Positions 44,264-52,954 of a stretch of 64,000 bases of DNA are shown piece after piece (position 1 is the first letter of the stretch; each line of letters begins with the position of its first letter). The notes below the pieces were generated by a model. That model ran no database searches. It saw only the letters and a program-made list of their open reading frames with translations, and was not told the DNA's origin. The position numbers and the translations under genes are program-made. The stretch is from Hyphomicrobium_A sp963726795 (GTDB lineage Bacteria; Pseudomonadota; Alphaproteobacteria; Rhizobiales; Hyphomicrobiaceae): the NCBI GenBank assembly GCA_963726795.1, contig CAVSDD010000006.1, positions 744,001 through 808,000 on the forward strand, read 5' to 3'.

Positions 44264-44557
44264 TTACACCGGCAGCACAGAGCGCAGCTGCTGCTCGTAC
44301 TGCTTCAGGCCATGCAGCGCGCGGGCCTTCATGTCGGCATCGAGCGGGCTCGCGTGCTCGGGCTTGAAGCCTTCGATCGCCTTGCGCGCATTGTCGATCA
44401 CGCGCGTCGCCGACGCCTGCGGATTGAGCTCACGCAGGGTTATTGCCTGCAAAAGCTGCGTGAGGATGACGCCGGTCGCCAGCACGAGCCCGCTCAGCTC
44501 GGCATTTTCGTGCGCGAGGCGATCGAGCTTAGCCTCGATGTCATGAGCGTCGGCCAT
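44264..44557 (-). CDS. Small hypothetical helical protein
   Basis: A 97-residue, mostly helical protein (MADAHDIEAKLDRLAHENAE..., VLATGVILTQLLQAITLREL, LDADMKARALHGLKQYEQQL). No signal peptide or known motif. It lies directly upstream of the MaoC gene and is probably co-transcribed. Confidence 0.65.
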   Translation of the reverse strand: MADAHDIEAKLDRLAHENAELSGLVLATGVILTQLLQAITLRELNPQASATRVIDNARKAIEGFKPEHASPLDADMKARALHGLKQYEQQLRSVLPV

Positions 44558-44883
44558 GGTGTGAACTCCGTGCTGATTGCGTGTGGGCGGGTGACCGCGG
44601 TGGGTTGGGCGGGCGAGGCCCGCCCGCTATCTAGCAACGGATCGTGACGGGTGCAGCTTTGATCTTCGCAATTGCCGCCCGTGCGGCGTCGTGGCTGCTC
44701 GGCCGCACCCGGCCCGCGACAGACGCCGTTTCCGGCCTCGCGCCGATGAAGGGTGGGTGAACGAGCCGTTCCACGTCGGTTCAGTGCGACCAGCGCTTCA
44801 TGGGGACAAGCCGCAAAGATCGATCACTGGGCAAAGCGGCGATCGGGCTCGAACGAGCCCGATGAGAGGCAGAGGAGACTACA
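44558..44883. other. Intergenic region with a short hairpin
   Basis: About 325 bases between divergent genes. It contains a perfect 8-bp hairpin, GGGCGGGC-GAG-GCCCGCCC (44607-44625), and nothing else I can name. The plus-strand promoter for the next gene should lie here. Confidence 0.45.
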
Positions 44884-45192
44884 ATGAACTACAAGCTTCT
44901 ATTCGCGAGCTTGGCAATCGGGCTCGGCGCTATGGCCACTTCCGCGTCGGCTGCGCCGACGGGCAATCTCGGCGGCGTCAACGCCGTTGACGGCTCCAAG
45001 CTCCTGCAGACCGTCCGCGACGACTACAACGACCACCGCCGCGGCGATCGCTGGCAGCAAAACAATCGCTGGGACGACAACGACTATCGCGGCAATCGCA
45101 GGTGGTGGTGGCATCGCCGGCACCGTGACCACGACAACCGCTGGTCGTGGAACCGGGATCGTGACGATCGCGACGGCCACCGCCATCGCTAG
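44884..45192 (+). CDS. Exported His/Arg/Asp/Trp-rich peptide
   Basis: The 102-residue protein has a signal peptide (MNYKLLFASLAIGLGAMATS...) and, after a short linker, a tail of about 60 residues dominated by Arg, Asp, His, Asn and Trp (for example NRRWWWHRRHRDHDNRWSWN). The tail is polar and repetitive and could bind metal ions or polyanions. GGCAGAGGAGAC precedes ATG 44884. I do not recognise a family. Confidence 0.72.
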   Translation: MNYKLLFASLAIGLGAMATSASAAPTGNLGGVNAVDGSKLLQTVRDDYNDHRRGDRWQQNNRWDDNDYRGNRRWWWHRRHRDHDNRWSWNRDRDDRDGHRHR

Positions 45193-45220
45193 TCTGAGTT
45201 AGGTCCCCCGGACCTGCATG

Positions 45221-45263
45221 AGAGCCCTGGCCCAGGCGCTGACCTGACGCCAGGGCTCTTTTT
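45221..45263 (+). terminator. Terminator after the His/Arg-rich peptide gene
   Basis: AGAGCCCTGGC (45221-45231) pairs with GCCAGGGCTCT (45249-45259), giving an 11-bp stem, followed by TTTT. A rho-independent terminator. Confidence 0.85.
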
Positions 45264-45400
45264 GCGTGTTGAACGCGTCGCGGCGCACGCAACCGAGTTC
45301 ACGGTCGCGCACGCGCGGCGGAGGGAGAGACGAAGCGGCAACCTCGGGGCGACGCTCGCCGCCGAGTAACAACTCCAAGCTTGCTGCTGGTTACAGCCGC

Positions 45401-45602
45401 TTACTTGCTGCGCGAGCGGCTGAACGCCATGGCCACGACGCTGGCGAGCAGCGCGATCGCGGCGATGCCGGCCGGACCGTCGATCTCGGGCACGGGCGAT
45501 TCCGCTGGGGGATTTCGGCACGATGTCAAACCAGCCGGCGAAAGCCTGATCAATCGTCATAAGGGTGAGCAAGAGCCCGGTCGCGGCAACCTTCCATTTC
45601 AT
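45401..45602 (-). CDS. Short VPEID-CTERM exported peptide, one apparent frameshift
   Basis: The reading frame, joined across one extra base near 45503, gives 66 residues: a signal peptide (MKWKVAATGLLLTLMTIDQA), GWFDIVPKSP, then VPEIDGPAGIAAIALLASVV and a basic end (RSRSK). VPEID followed by a membrane helix and basic residues is a VPEID-CTERM sorting signal, which is processed by an exosortase in known systems (XrtE). The mature peptide would be very short. No exosortase gene is in this window. AGGAG precedes ATG 45602. Confidence 0.75.
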
Positions 45603-45905
45603 TTTCTTCTCCTGTCGCAACGCTAACGTTCCATCCCCAGTCAACGGCGTAGGCCATTGAGGACGCGACATGATCCGCCGAGACACGTTGCTGCGACAGT
45701 CCGTCTTAAGAGGTACTAGGGGGTGCACGGAAATGCGGTGCGGCTGACGTTAGCGGAGGCGCCGTTCAGGCATTGCGGCGCCGGCAAGGCATGTTAACCA
45801 CGTCACGCCGTGAGGATCGTCGCGCATGAAAAAGACGAGGAAGCCGAAGCTCCCTCGTCTCTCGATGCCGATCGCGATTGGCGCGCTGGCGCCGACGTCA
45901 GATGA

Positions 45906-46637
45906 TCAGGGGCCGCCGAAGGCGTAGGTGATGCCGATACGGCCGACCCAGAAATCGTCTTCGAATTTCGACGTCGAGGTTCCGGTCCCGATTGGGCTGG
46001 TGATGACATAGGTGTGCGTCGAGCTGCCGAGATCGACGAACAGCGCCTCGGCGCGCAGCCCCCAATGCGGCGTGAAGAAATATTCGGTGCCGGCACCGAC
46101 CGTACCGCCGGTCTTCGTGTCGGAGTTCGACTGCGAGAACGGCCCAAGATTGAAGATCGAGTTGCCGCAGCCGACGCAGTTGTCGTTCAGCTTGTGGTCG
46201 ATCTTGGCGTAGGCGAGACCGCCGGTTGCATACAGCAGCCAGTTGCTCTGGATGAGGTAGCCCGCGCGCACCCGCGTGGTGCCAAACCAATCCATCTTGC
46301 TGGTGAGCGCCGCGGTCTCGGTCAGCCCTGTGGGGCCGATCTCGATGTCATATCCGGTCGGCGAGGAATTGAGCCAGTTGAAGTCGGTCTCGAGGCCCAG
46401 CAGGAAACAACTGAAGAGCCAGTTGTAGCCGGCATAGCCGCCGAACGCGACCGCGGTATCGGTGTCTTTGACCTCGATGCCCGCCTGGTTCGTCACGTCG
46501 TTGTGGTGACTGCCGAAGCCGACCGAGGCGCCGACATAGGGGCCTGCGAAGTCGGAGTAGTAGTCCTGCGCCGATGCCGGCACTGCGAGAAGACTCAAAA
46601 TCGAGCCCAAGAATGCGAGCGTTAGCCCCCGCGTCAT
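45906..46637 (-). CDS. Outer-membrane beta-barrel protein (Omp25/OmpA-like barrel)
   Basis: The 243-residue protein has a signal peptide ending near VPASAQDYY, then alternating beta-strands: GPYVGASVGFGSHHNDVTN, FGGYAGYNWLFSCFLLGLET, RVRAGYLIQSNWLLYATGGL, GTEYFFTPHWGLRAEALFVD, ending FWVGRIGITYAFGGP. This is the eight-strand Omp25/Omp31-type barrel common in Hyphomicrobiales. I chose ATG 46637. It probably stabilises the outer membrane. Confidence 0.88.
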   Translation of the reverse strand: MTRGLTLAFLGSILSLLAVPASAQDYYSDFAGPYVGASVGFGSHHNDVTNQAGIEVKDTDTAVAFGGYAGYNWLFSCFLLGLETDFNWLNSSPTGYDIEIGPTGLTETAALTSKMDWFGTTRVRAGYLIQSNWLLYATGGLAYAKIDHKLNDNCVGCGNSIFNLGPFSQSNSDTKTGGTVGAGTEYFFTPHWGLRAEALFVDLGSSTHTYVITSPIGTGTSTSKFEDDFWVGRIGITYAFGGP

Positions 46638-47032
46638 CTGATGCCTCCAAATTTCCGAAACCAATTGCGTAAGCAACAAACGACACGCAGGAGACCAAAC
46701 GACGATTCGTTAACGCGCGTCGATGCGCGCGGCATCGCGCACACGACAAAACAGTGAGTTGATGCGAACGCTCCACACATCGCGCGCGACGTTGAAGGCG
46801 CAACCGTGTGCGCGGCGATAATTGCATCGGTGCGAATTGCAATTCGCGAATCGAGAATTGATTCTTGATTCGATTCCTGAGAGTCGATTCGAATGGTCCG
46901 CCGTGCGCGTGCGCGGCTTTCAACCGCCGCCCACGTGCGCCTCTGACGTGTTCCCGCCGGAACAGCGGCGAAGCCAGTGCAGCGTCATACCAGCGACAAC
47001 GGCCGCACCGCGGCGAGCTGGGAGATGCGCAG
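46638..47032. other. Intergenic region with a cluster of AT-rich palindromes
   Basis: About 395 bases between divergent genes. The segment 46833-46895 packs several short palindromes (GAATTGCAATTC, ATTCGCGAAT, ATTCGAAT) and repeats of GATTCGATTC. It stands out from the GC-rich background. It is 200 bases upstream of the Omp start and 140 bases upstream of the next gene, so it may be a regulatory cluster or a repeat relic. Confidence 0.5.
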
Positions 47033-47296
47033 ATGACCTCGCTCAAGAACAGGCTCGAACGTCTCGATCAATGGATCGATGCCGACGACGCCAAGCTGCG
47101 GCAGCGGCCGACGCGATGGCACGTCGCCAAGTTGATCATCGGCGCCGTCATGCTGGTGAAGTCGATCGGGCTGTTCCGGCACGCCGAGGGGCTGGAAGGC
47201 TTCGCGCTGGCCGGGCTCCTGTTTGCAGGCTCCGTCGCGCTCATCTTCGAAGGCATCCGCCTGCTGCGTGCAGGTCCAGCCGAGCCAAACCCGTAA
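47033..47296 (+). CDS. Small two-helix membrane protein
   Basis: An 87-residue protein with a charged N-terminal helix (MTSLKNRLERLDQWIDADDA) and two membrane helices (LIIGAVMLVKSIGLFRH, ALAGLLFAGSVALIFEGIRLL). GGGAG precedes ATG 47033. Function unknown. Confidence 0.65.
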   Translation: MTSLKNRLERLDQWIDADDAKLRQRPTRWHVAKLIIGAVMLVKSIGLFRHAEGLEGFALAGLLFAGSVALIFEGIRLLRAGPAEPNP

Positions 47297-47417
47297 AATT
47301 CGTCGCGAAATTGCGTATGACACAGGAACCGACAACGAGAAAACGCATTGCTTGGCCGTTCTCGCGCCTTTCTTTCCGCGCTATGCTCGCGTCCGGCAAC
47401 AACCATGGAGACTGCGC

Positions 47418-47963
47418 GTGTTGAGGATCAAATCGGCCCTCGCAATGGGGCTCATCCTCGGGCTGACGAGCCTTACCGCGTCGGCCGGAGATCTAAGCTA
47501 CGAGAGCCGCGGCTATGGCGGCCCGCTCTACATCGGACCGAATTTCCAGCAGGGCGGCCAGCACGCCCCGCCGACGTATGGCTCTGAGTCCGGCTCTTCG
47601 TCGCGCAACCGCTCGAACTATCGCGAGGAGCGCGAGGAGCGCGCGCCGCGGCACACTGCCAAGAAGAAGTCGCCCGAGCACGAGACGGTCACCGAGAAGG
47701 CGCCCGTCGAAAAGAGCACACCTGCCGAGAGCAAGCCGGCGACCAAGGCTGCCGAGAAAACCGATACCGACAAGACAACGCCAAAGACAGCCGACGCGGA
47801 GAACTCCAGCATCACGACAGCGGCGCGCACCGACACCGCCGAAGTCGCAGTCCCGACCGAGAGCAAGTCCGCGGCTGTGCCCGAAGCGGCATCGTCCACA
47901 CCGACCGGGTGCAAGCGGTTCGTCGCTGCGGTCGGCGCCATCATCACGGTGCCCTGCGACTGA
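47418..47963 (+). CDS. Exported protein with Lys/Glu/Thr-rich disordered middle
   Basis: The 181-residue protein starts at GTG 47418 (GGAG upstream) with a signal peptide (LRIKSALAMGLILGLTSLTA), a short YESRGYGGPLYIGPN segment, then about 110 residues of Lys/Glu/Thr/Ala-rich low complexity, and a C-terminal GCKRFVAAVGAIITVPCD with two cysteines. Probably an extended periplasmic or surface protein. I do not recognise a family. Confidence 0.65.
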   Translation: MLRIKSALAMGLILGLTSLTASAGDLSYESRGYGGPLYIGPNFQQGGQHAPPTYGSESGSSSRNRSNYREEREERAPRHTAKKKSPEHETVTEKAPVEKSTPAESKPATKAAEKTDTDKTTPKTADAENSSITTAARTDTAEVAVPTESKSAAVPEAASSTPTGCKRFVAAVGAIITVPCD

Positions 47964-48138
47964 GCTCGCGCAGGCCTGATCCAATACCGGGCGGCGGCGA
48001 CACCTTCGCTGCCGCCTTTATGTTGTCGCGCCGCCGGCAAGATATTTTTGACCGGAGTAATTCGCCGCACTTGGGAGCTGAACGTCCGCGCCCCACGTTG
48101 TAGCGCAGCGCAGCCGACATCCAATTCAAGGAGCCCCC

Positions 48139-49044
48139 ATGGCCAGCAAGGCGGCAGGCGAAACTCTCCCGCGCACCAAATCGGCACCCGACGCCGCCCG
48201 GTCCGGCACATTCAAGATCGGCGGCGAGCTTGAGGTGCACCGTCTCGGCTACGGCGCCATGCGCATCACGGGGCGCGGCATCTGGGGCGAGCCGCCCGAC
48301 CGCGACGCGTGCATCGACACGCTGCAGCGGCTGCCGCAGCTCGGCGTCAACTTCATCGACACGGCGGATTCGTACGGCCCCGATGTATCCGAGCGCCTGA
48401 TCCACGATGCGCTGGCACCCTACAAGGGGCTCGTGATCGCGACCAAGGGCGGGCTCACGCGCCCGGGCCCCGATGCGTGGGTCCCCAACGGCCGGCCGGA
48501 ATACTTGATCGGCCAAGCCAAGAAGAGCCTCAAGAACCTCGGCGTCGAGCAGATCGACTTGTGGCAGTTGCATCGCATCGACGCGAGAGTGCCGGCGAAA
48601 GAGCAATTCGGCGCCATCAAGCAGCTGCTCGACACCAAGATCATCCGCTTTGCCGGATTGAGCGAGGTCTCTGTCGCCGACATCGAGGCCGCGTCCAAGG
48701 TGTTCAAGGTCGCGAGCGTGCAGAACCGCTACAATATCTTCGACCGCGCGAGCGAGGACGTGCTTGCGCATTGCGAGCAGAACGGGATCGCCTTCATCCC
48801 TTGGTTTCCCCTTGGCGCCGGCGGCCTCACGAAGGCGCAGTCGGCGCTCGCCGCGGTCGCGGCGCGCCACAGCGCCTCTACGGGGCAGATCGCGCTTGCT
48901 TGGTTGCTGCAGCGCAGCCCCGTCATGCTGCCGATCCCCGGCACCTCGCAGGTGAAGCACCTGGAGGAGAACGTGGCTGCAGCCGACATCAAGCTGACGA
49001 AAGACGATCTGGCGGAGCTGGAGCAGGCCGCGCGCGATCGCTAA
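48139..49044 (+). CDS. Aldo/keto reductase
   Basis: The 301-residue protein is a classic NADPH-dependent AKR barrel with GYGAMRITGRGIWGEP, the catalytic segment NFIDTADSYGPDVSERL (Asp and Tyr), VIATKGGL (Lys), LWQLHRIDARVP (His) and the cofactor segment LAWLLQRSPVMLPIPGTSQ. It resembles AKRs of the YajO or pyridoxal-reductase type. ATG 48139 follows AAGGAG. Substrate unknown. Confidence 0.9.
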   Translation: MASKAAGETLPRTKSAPDAARSGTFKIGGELEVHRLGYGAMRITGRGIWGEPPDRDACIDTLQRLPQLGVNFIDTADSYGPDVSERLIHDALAPYKGLVIATKGGLTRPGPDAWVPNGRPEYLIGQAKKSLKNLGVEQIDLWQLHRIDARVPAKEQFGAIKQLLDTKIIRFAGLSEVSVADIEAASKVFKVASVQNRYNIFDRASEDVLAHCEQNGIAFIPWFPLGAGGLTKAQSALAAVAARHSASTGQIALAWLLQRSPVMLPIPGTSQVKHLEENVAAADIKLTKDDLAELEQAARDR

Positions 49045-49075
49045 AGAGTGTAGCGGGGCGGAATAACTCCCTCGC

Positions 49076-49276
49076 CTAGCCTTTGGCTTTCGAGAGGGCG
49101 TCGCGCTCCTTCAGCAGGGCCGCAAGGCGTTCCTCCTGGTCGGAGATGCGGTTCGCGTAAAGCTCCTCGTTGGCGCCGCCGGAGTATCCCGCCGCCTGCT
49201 CGACGAGCTCGCGCAGGTTGTCGCGCAGAATGGCGATGCGCTGGTCGAGCTCGTTGAGCGTTTCGTTGTCGGCCAT
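49076..49276 (-). CDS. Small coiled-coil protein
   Basis: A 66-residue helical protein (MADNETLNELDQRIAILRDN..., EELYANRISDQEERLAALLK) with heptad-like leucines over nearly its whole length, so it probably forms a coiled-coil dimer. It lies just after and opposite the aldo/keto reductase gene. Function unknown. Confidence 0.7.
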   Translation of the reverse strand: MADNETLNELDQRIAILRDNLRELVEQAAGYSGGANEELYANRISDQEERLAALLKERDALSKAKG

Positions 49277-49312
49277 GAGATCCTCACGTCTTGAAGGGAT
49301 TAGATACGGCGT

Positions 49313-49567
49313 CTAGCGGCGCGCACGTGCCGCGCGATAGGTGCCGCTGGTTGCGCCGTGGCGGATCTCGCGGCAGTAGGCGCTGTTGGTCCCGCTCAGG
49401 CACCCCCAACGACCGAGCAGCTCACGATCGTTCGCATTGGTTGGACCGCCAGCGCGGGCGTTCGCGCGCGCGTTCTCGACTTCCCAAAGATTGTCGGCAC
49501 GCACGCTCAACGGCGCCAACGCCGTGAGCACGCCAATCCCGAACGCCACCGCTGCCATACGCTGCAT
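49313..49567 (-). CDS. Small exported protein (ENARA motif, paralogue)
   Basis: An 84-residue protein with a signal peptide (MQRMAAVAFGIGVLTALAPL) and a mature part NLWEVENARANARAGGPTNA, then NDRELLGRWGCLSG with two cysteines and a basic end (YRAARARR). It shares vENARA...DRExLxRwG with the protein at 39609-39905. It lies beside the coiled-coil gene on the same strand, 36 bases upstream. Confidence 0.72.
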   Translation of the reverse strand: MQRMAAVAFGIGVLTALAPLSVRADNLWEVENARANARAGGPTNANDRELLGRWGCLSGTNSAYCREIRHGATSGTYRAARARR

Positions 49568-49799
49568 TGTCGTGCCTCCACAAATTGCTGGCCAAGGTTG
49601 CTTGCGCCGCATTCTCCACAAATTGGGATACCGCCGGCTTAAATGGAAGGAGCAAAGTGCTCCACGCTCGTTCGCATTTACTGTACGTTTGCCGCGTTGC
49701 GAAATTGGCGCGGTGACGAACACGACGTAAGTCATCGCGCGATACTCTGGCCCAAGACCACAAAAAAGGATCCTGACAGGGTCCTGGAAGGGGATACGT

Positions 49800-50450
49800 A
49801 TGCCTGTTCTTTCGATTGGCGATTGCATTCGATTCGGTTGGGAAACGTTCAAGCAGCGCCCATGGCTCCTCATCGGCGCTCTGTTTTTGTGCATGTTGTT
49901 GCCGAGCGTTCCAAACCTGCTCGTGTCGCATCCCCCCGTCGAACCGGGGCAGCCGATACCGCCGCCCACCGCGGGCGACTTTATCGCTACGCTGAGCAGC
50001 ATGGCGATCGGGGTGCTGACCTCGCTCGGCGCCACGACCTTCGCGCTCCGCGCTCATGACAACATCGCCACCGTCAAGTTCTCCGACCTCTGGAATCCCG
50101 AGCCGTTCTGGCGCTTCCTCGGTGCCGAGATCCTCGTTGCGCTCATCCTCGTTGCCGGCTTCATCCTGTTCGTCATTCCAGGCATCATCGCCTCGCTCGG
50201 CTTGAGCTTTACGACCTATCTCGTCGTCGATCGCGCAGCGAGACCGATGGACGCGATCAAGGAGAGCTGGCGCATCACCAAGGGACACAAGTGGCAGCTG
50301 TTCCTCCTCCTGGTCTCCCTGATGCTGCTCAATATCCTCGGATTAATCGCGCTGTTCGTCGGCATCCTCGTGACCATTCCGATCACCTGGCTCGCGGTCA
50401 CGCACGCCTACCGCACGCTGTCGGGACCGGGCGTGGTACCGACCCGCTAG
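49800..50450 (+). CDS. Multi-pass membrane protein, DUF975-like
   Basis: The 216-residue protein has about five membrane helices (PWLLIGALFLCMLLPSVPNL, VALILVAGFILFVIPGIIAS, FLLLVSLMLLNILGLIALFV) and a cytoplasmic segment FTTYLVVDRAARPMDAIKES. The layout resembles the DUF975/YciC families of inner-membrane proteins. Function unknown. It stands alone between divergent neighbours. Confidence 0.7.
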   Translation: MPVLSIGDCIRFGWETFKQRPWLLIGALFLCMLLPSVPNLLVSHPPVEPGQPIPPPTAGDFIATLSSMAIGVLTSLGATTFALRAHDNIATVKFSDLWNPEPFWRFLGAEILVALILVAGFILFVIPGIIASLGLSFTTYLVVDRAARPMDAIKESWRITKGHKWQLFLLLVSLMLLNILGLIALFVGILVTIPITWLAVTHAYRTLSGPGVVPTR

Positions 50451-50471
50451 CAAATCGCCGCGCGCGTTCGC

Positions 50472-50903
50472 TCAAGGACGCGCGCGGCTCTCCTGGATAA
50501 AGCTCTCCGGCGTGCCGTCCGCCGGATTGACGAAGATGACATCCTTGGGATCGCGCCGCGGCGTATCGATCGACAGGAAGACGAGCGGCTCCTCGAGAAT
50601 GTCCGGCAGCGCGTGGATCACTCCGCGCTGGAAGAACAGCAGCTCGCCGGGGCCGAACTCGGCCTTGCTGCTCTCGTTCTCCATCCAGAACGTGCCGCGG
50701 CCGGAGAAGACGTAGAGGTACTCGTCGCACATGGCGTGATAGTGCGGCGGTGTCGGCTTGTAGACGCGAAAAACGCGCGCGCTCGCGGCCTCGCGATCCG
50801 TCAGATAGCGGTCGACCAGCAGTGTCGTGGCCGCTGCCGGCAGCGATGCCGCGATCGCCGCGATATCGAAGCGCCCGGTGTTTTCGGTCTTACTTTCATC
50901 CAT
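50472..50903 (-). CDS. Cupin-domain protein
   Basis: The 143-residue protein is a single cupin barrel. The first cupin motif is PTPPHYHAMCDEYLYVFSGR with metal-binding His and Glu, and the second is GPGELLFFQRGVIHALPDI (His). No signal peptide. Likely a small metal-dependent enzyme or binding protein; substrate unknown. It is divergent from the DoxD-DoxA gene. Confidence 0.85.
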   Translation of the reverse strand: MDESKTENTGRFDIAAIAASLPAAATTLLVDRYLTDREAASARVFRVYKPTPPHYHAMCDEYLYVFSGRGTFWMENESSKAEFGPGELLFFQRGVIHALPDILEEPLVFLSIDTPRRDPKDVIFVNPADGTPESFIQESRARP

Positions 50904-51015
50904 TTGCAAGCCTCCTTCGCAACTGCCCACGCTCGCGCGCGGCCAAGCGTTGCGCAAGCCTGCCGCGGCCGTCATCCTCCTGCCTCGGCGAATCTTCGTC
51001 GCAGGAGGCGGGTTG

Positions 51016-52117
51016 ATGGCACGCTCAGACAGCTTCGCGCCGGCTCGGCTGGAGCCCGCATCCGTCATCGAGTTCGCCGCGCTGGCGCTGCTCGGCACGC
51101 GCTTCGTGCAGGGTTTCATTTTCTGGGGCGGCGCGACCCGGCGGCTGATCTACGACTTTCATACCGTCGACGGCGTCGACCTCGCGACCAAACTCGATTT
51201 CGACGGCCCGGGCTTCGTCGCCGCCAAGCTCACGCACGCATTGCCCGGTTCGCTCTGGGTGCAGGCGCCGCTCGAATGGACGCTGGCGCACCCTGCCCTC
51301 ATCTTCGCCTCCGTGTGGCTGTGGACGATCGCGGAGCTCGCAGTCGGCATCGGGCTGATGCTCGGCCTCATGACGCGCCTTTCCGCTTTCGTCAGCGTCT
51401 ACCTCAACTTGGCGCTTATGATCATCTTCGGCTGGATGGGATCGACGTGCCTCGATGAGTGGACGATGGCGGTGTCGGGCGTCGCCATGAGCACCGCGCT
51501 CATCGTTGCCGGCGGCGGCGCCTGGTCGATCGATGCGCGCTTTGTGTCCCGCATCGGCTTGGTGCAGCGCACCCCGTGGATCAACTGGCTGACCAGCGGG
51601 CCGCTGCCTGCCGAGCCGCTGCGCTCACTCGCACTGTGGCTCAGCGTCGGCGCCATCGCGTTCACGCTGCTGACCTACCAGATCCTGTTCGGCGCGATTG
51701 TCTCGCCGCTGCATGCGCGCGTCACCTTCCATCGCCACCACATCGCATTGACCAACGTGACGGTCGGCGCGGACGCGGCCGTGCGCTTCTCCGCCGGCCG
51801 TCGATGCCGGCCCCGACACCGGCGCGGCCTACGTGATCGGCGCGCGGCTGATCGATGCAACGGGCCAGCCCGTGGCGGCCTGGGACGGCGCGACGCTGGC
51901 GCATCTCCCCGAGGGCGCAATCCGCAACGCCTATCCTTATGTCTGGGCAGCGCGCTTCAAACCAGAGAAGATCGGCTTCGGCGGTAACACGGGCGCGCGC
52001 GCCACGATCGATCTGCCGCCGCCCGCGGGCGCGACCGTCACCGCCGGCGGCGCCTACCGGTTGGTGCTGGAGGCAATCGACGGCACCGAGTGGCAGGCAG
52101 CGGCGGTACGCAAATAG
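51016..52117 (+). CDS. DoxD-DoxA fusion protein (thiosulfate:quinone oxidoreductase-like), one apparent frameshift
   Basis: The N-terminal half is a DoxD/DoxX-type membrane protein with four helices (VIEFAALALLGTRFVQGFIF, IFASVWLWTIAELAVGIGL, SVYLNLALMIIFGWMGST and others). After one extra base near 51797 the C-terminal half is a DoxA-like beta domain (YVIGARLIDATGQPVAAWDG, PYVWAARFKPEKIGFGG, YRLVLEAIDGTEWQAAAV). In Acidianus DoxD and DoxA are separate subunits of thiosulfate:quinone oxidoreductase; fused forms occur in bacteria. Corrected length is about 366 residues. Thiosulfate oxidation is possible but no other sox gene is here. ATG 51016 follows AGGAGG. Confidence 0.82.
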
Positions 52118-52135
52118 CAGGAGCAAGCAATCGCG

Positions 52136-52948
52136 ATGGCCACCAAGAGCGGCACCGTACGCGTCGGCATCGGCGGCTGGACGTTCGAACCCTGGCGCGG
52201 GGAGTTCTATCCCAAGGGCCTGCCGCACGCGCAGGAGCTTTCCTACGCGAGCCGCCACCTCACCTCGATCGAGGTCAACGGCACATTCTACCGGACGCAG
52301 ACGCCCAAGACGTTCGCCAAGTGGAAGAGCGAGACGCCGGACGGGTTCGTGTTCGCGCTCAAAGGCCCGCGCTATGCCGTCAATCGCCGCGTGCTCGCCG
52401 AAGCCGGCGATTCAATCGAGCGCTTCCTGCAGTCTGGCCCGCTCGAGCTCGGCGACCGGCTGGGACCGATACTCTGGCAGTTCGCGCCGACGAAGAAATT
52501 CGACGCGGCGGACTTCGGCGCGTTCCTGGAGCTGCTGCCGGCTTCGCTCGACGGCAAGCGGCTGCGCCACACGGTCGAGGTCCGGCATCCCACGTTCTGC
52601 ACGCCTGAGTTCCTGAAACTGGTGAAAAGCTTTTCGATACCGGTGGTCTTCGCCGAGCACGAAACCTATCCCGCGATCGCCGACGTCACCGGCGATTTCG
52701 TTTACGCACGCCTGCAAAAGGGCGTCGACACTTTGAAGCACGGCTATCCGCCCAAGGCCCTTGATCAATGGGCAAAGCGCGCCCTGAGCTGGGCCGCCGG
52801 CAAGGAGCCCGCGGATCTGGAACGGGTCGGGCCGGCCCCGAGCAAGGCCGGCCCACCGCGCGACGTGTTCCTCTACTTCATCCACGAGGGCAAGGTGCGC
52901 GCGCCCAGCGCGGCGATGGCGCTCATCGATCGGCTCGAGAAAACCTAG
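52136..52948 (+). CDS. DUF72 protein
   Basis: The 270-residue protein is a TIM-barrel DUF72 member: VRVGIGGWTFEPWRGEFYPK, SYASRHLTSIEVNGTFYRTQ, FKLKGP-equivalent FVFALKGPRYAVNRR, RLGPILWQFAPTKKF and VEVRHPTFCTPEF. DUF72 proteins are widely conserved with no known activity. It begins 19 bases after the DoxD-DoxA gene and is probably co-transcribed. Confidence 0.92.
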   Translation: MATKSGTVRVGIGGWTFEPWRGEFYPKGLPHAQELSYASRHLTSIEVNGTFYRTQTPKTFAKWKSETPDGFVFALKGPRYAVNRRVLAEAGDSIERFLQSGPLELGDRLGPILWQFAPTKKFDAADFGAFLELLPASLDGKRLRHTVEVRHPTFCTPEFLKLVKSFSIPVVFAEHETYPAIADVTGDFVYARLQKGVDTLKHGYPPKALDQWAKRALSWAAGKEPADLERVGPAPSKAGPPRDVFLYFIHEGKVRAPSAAMALIDRLEKT

Positions 52949-52954
52949 CGGCGA

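Noticed and set aside
46860..46900. tRNA T-arm-like GATTCGAAT sequence
   Set aside because: No cloverleaf or acceptor pairing can be built around it; it belongs to the palindrome cluster.
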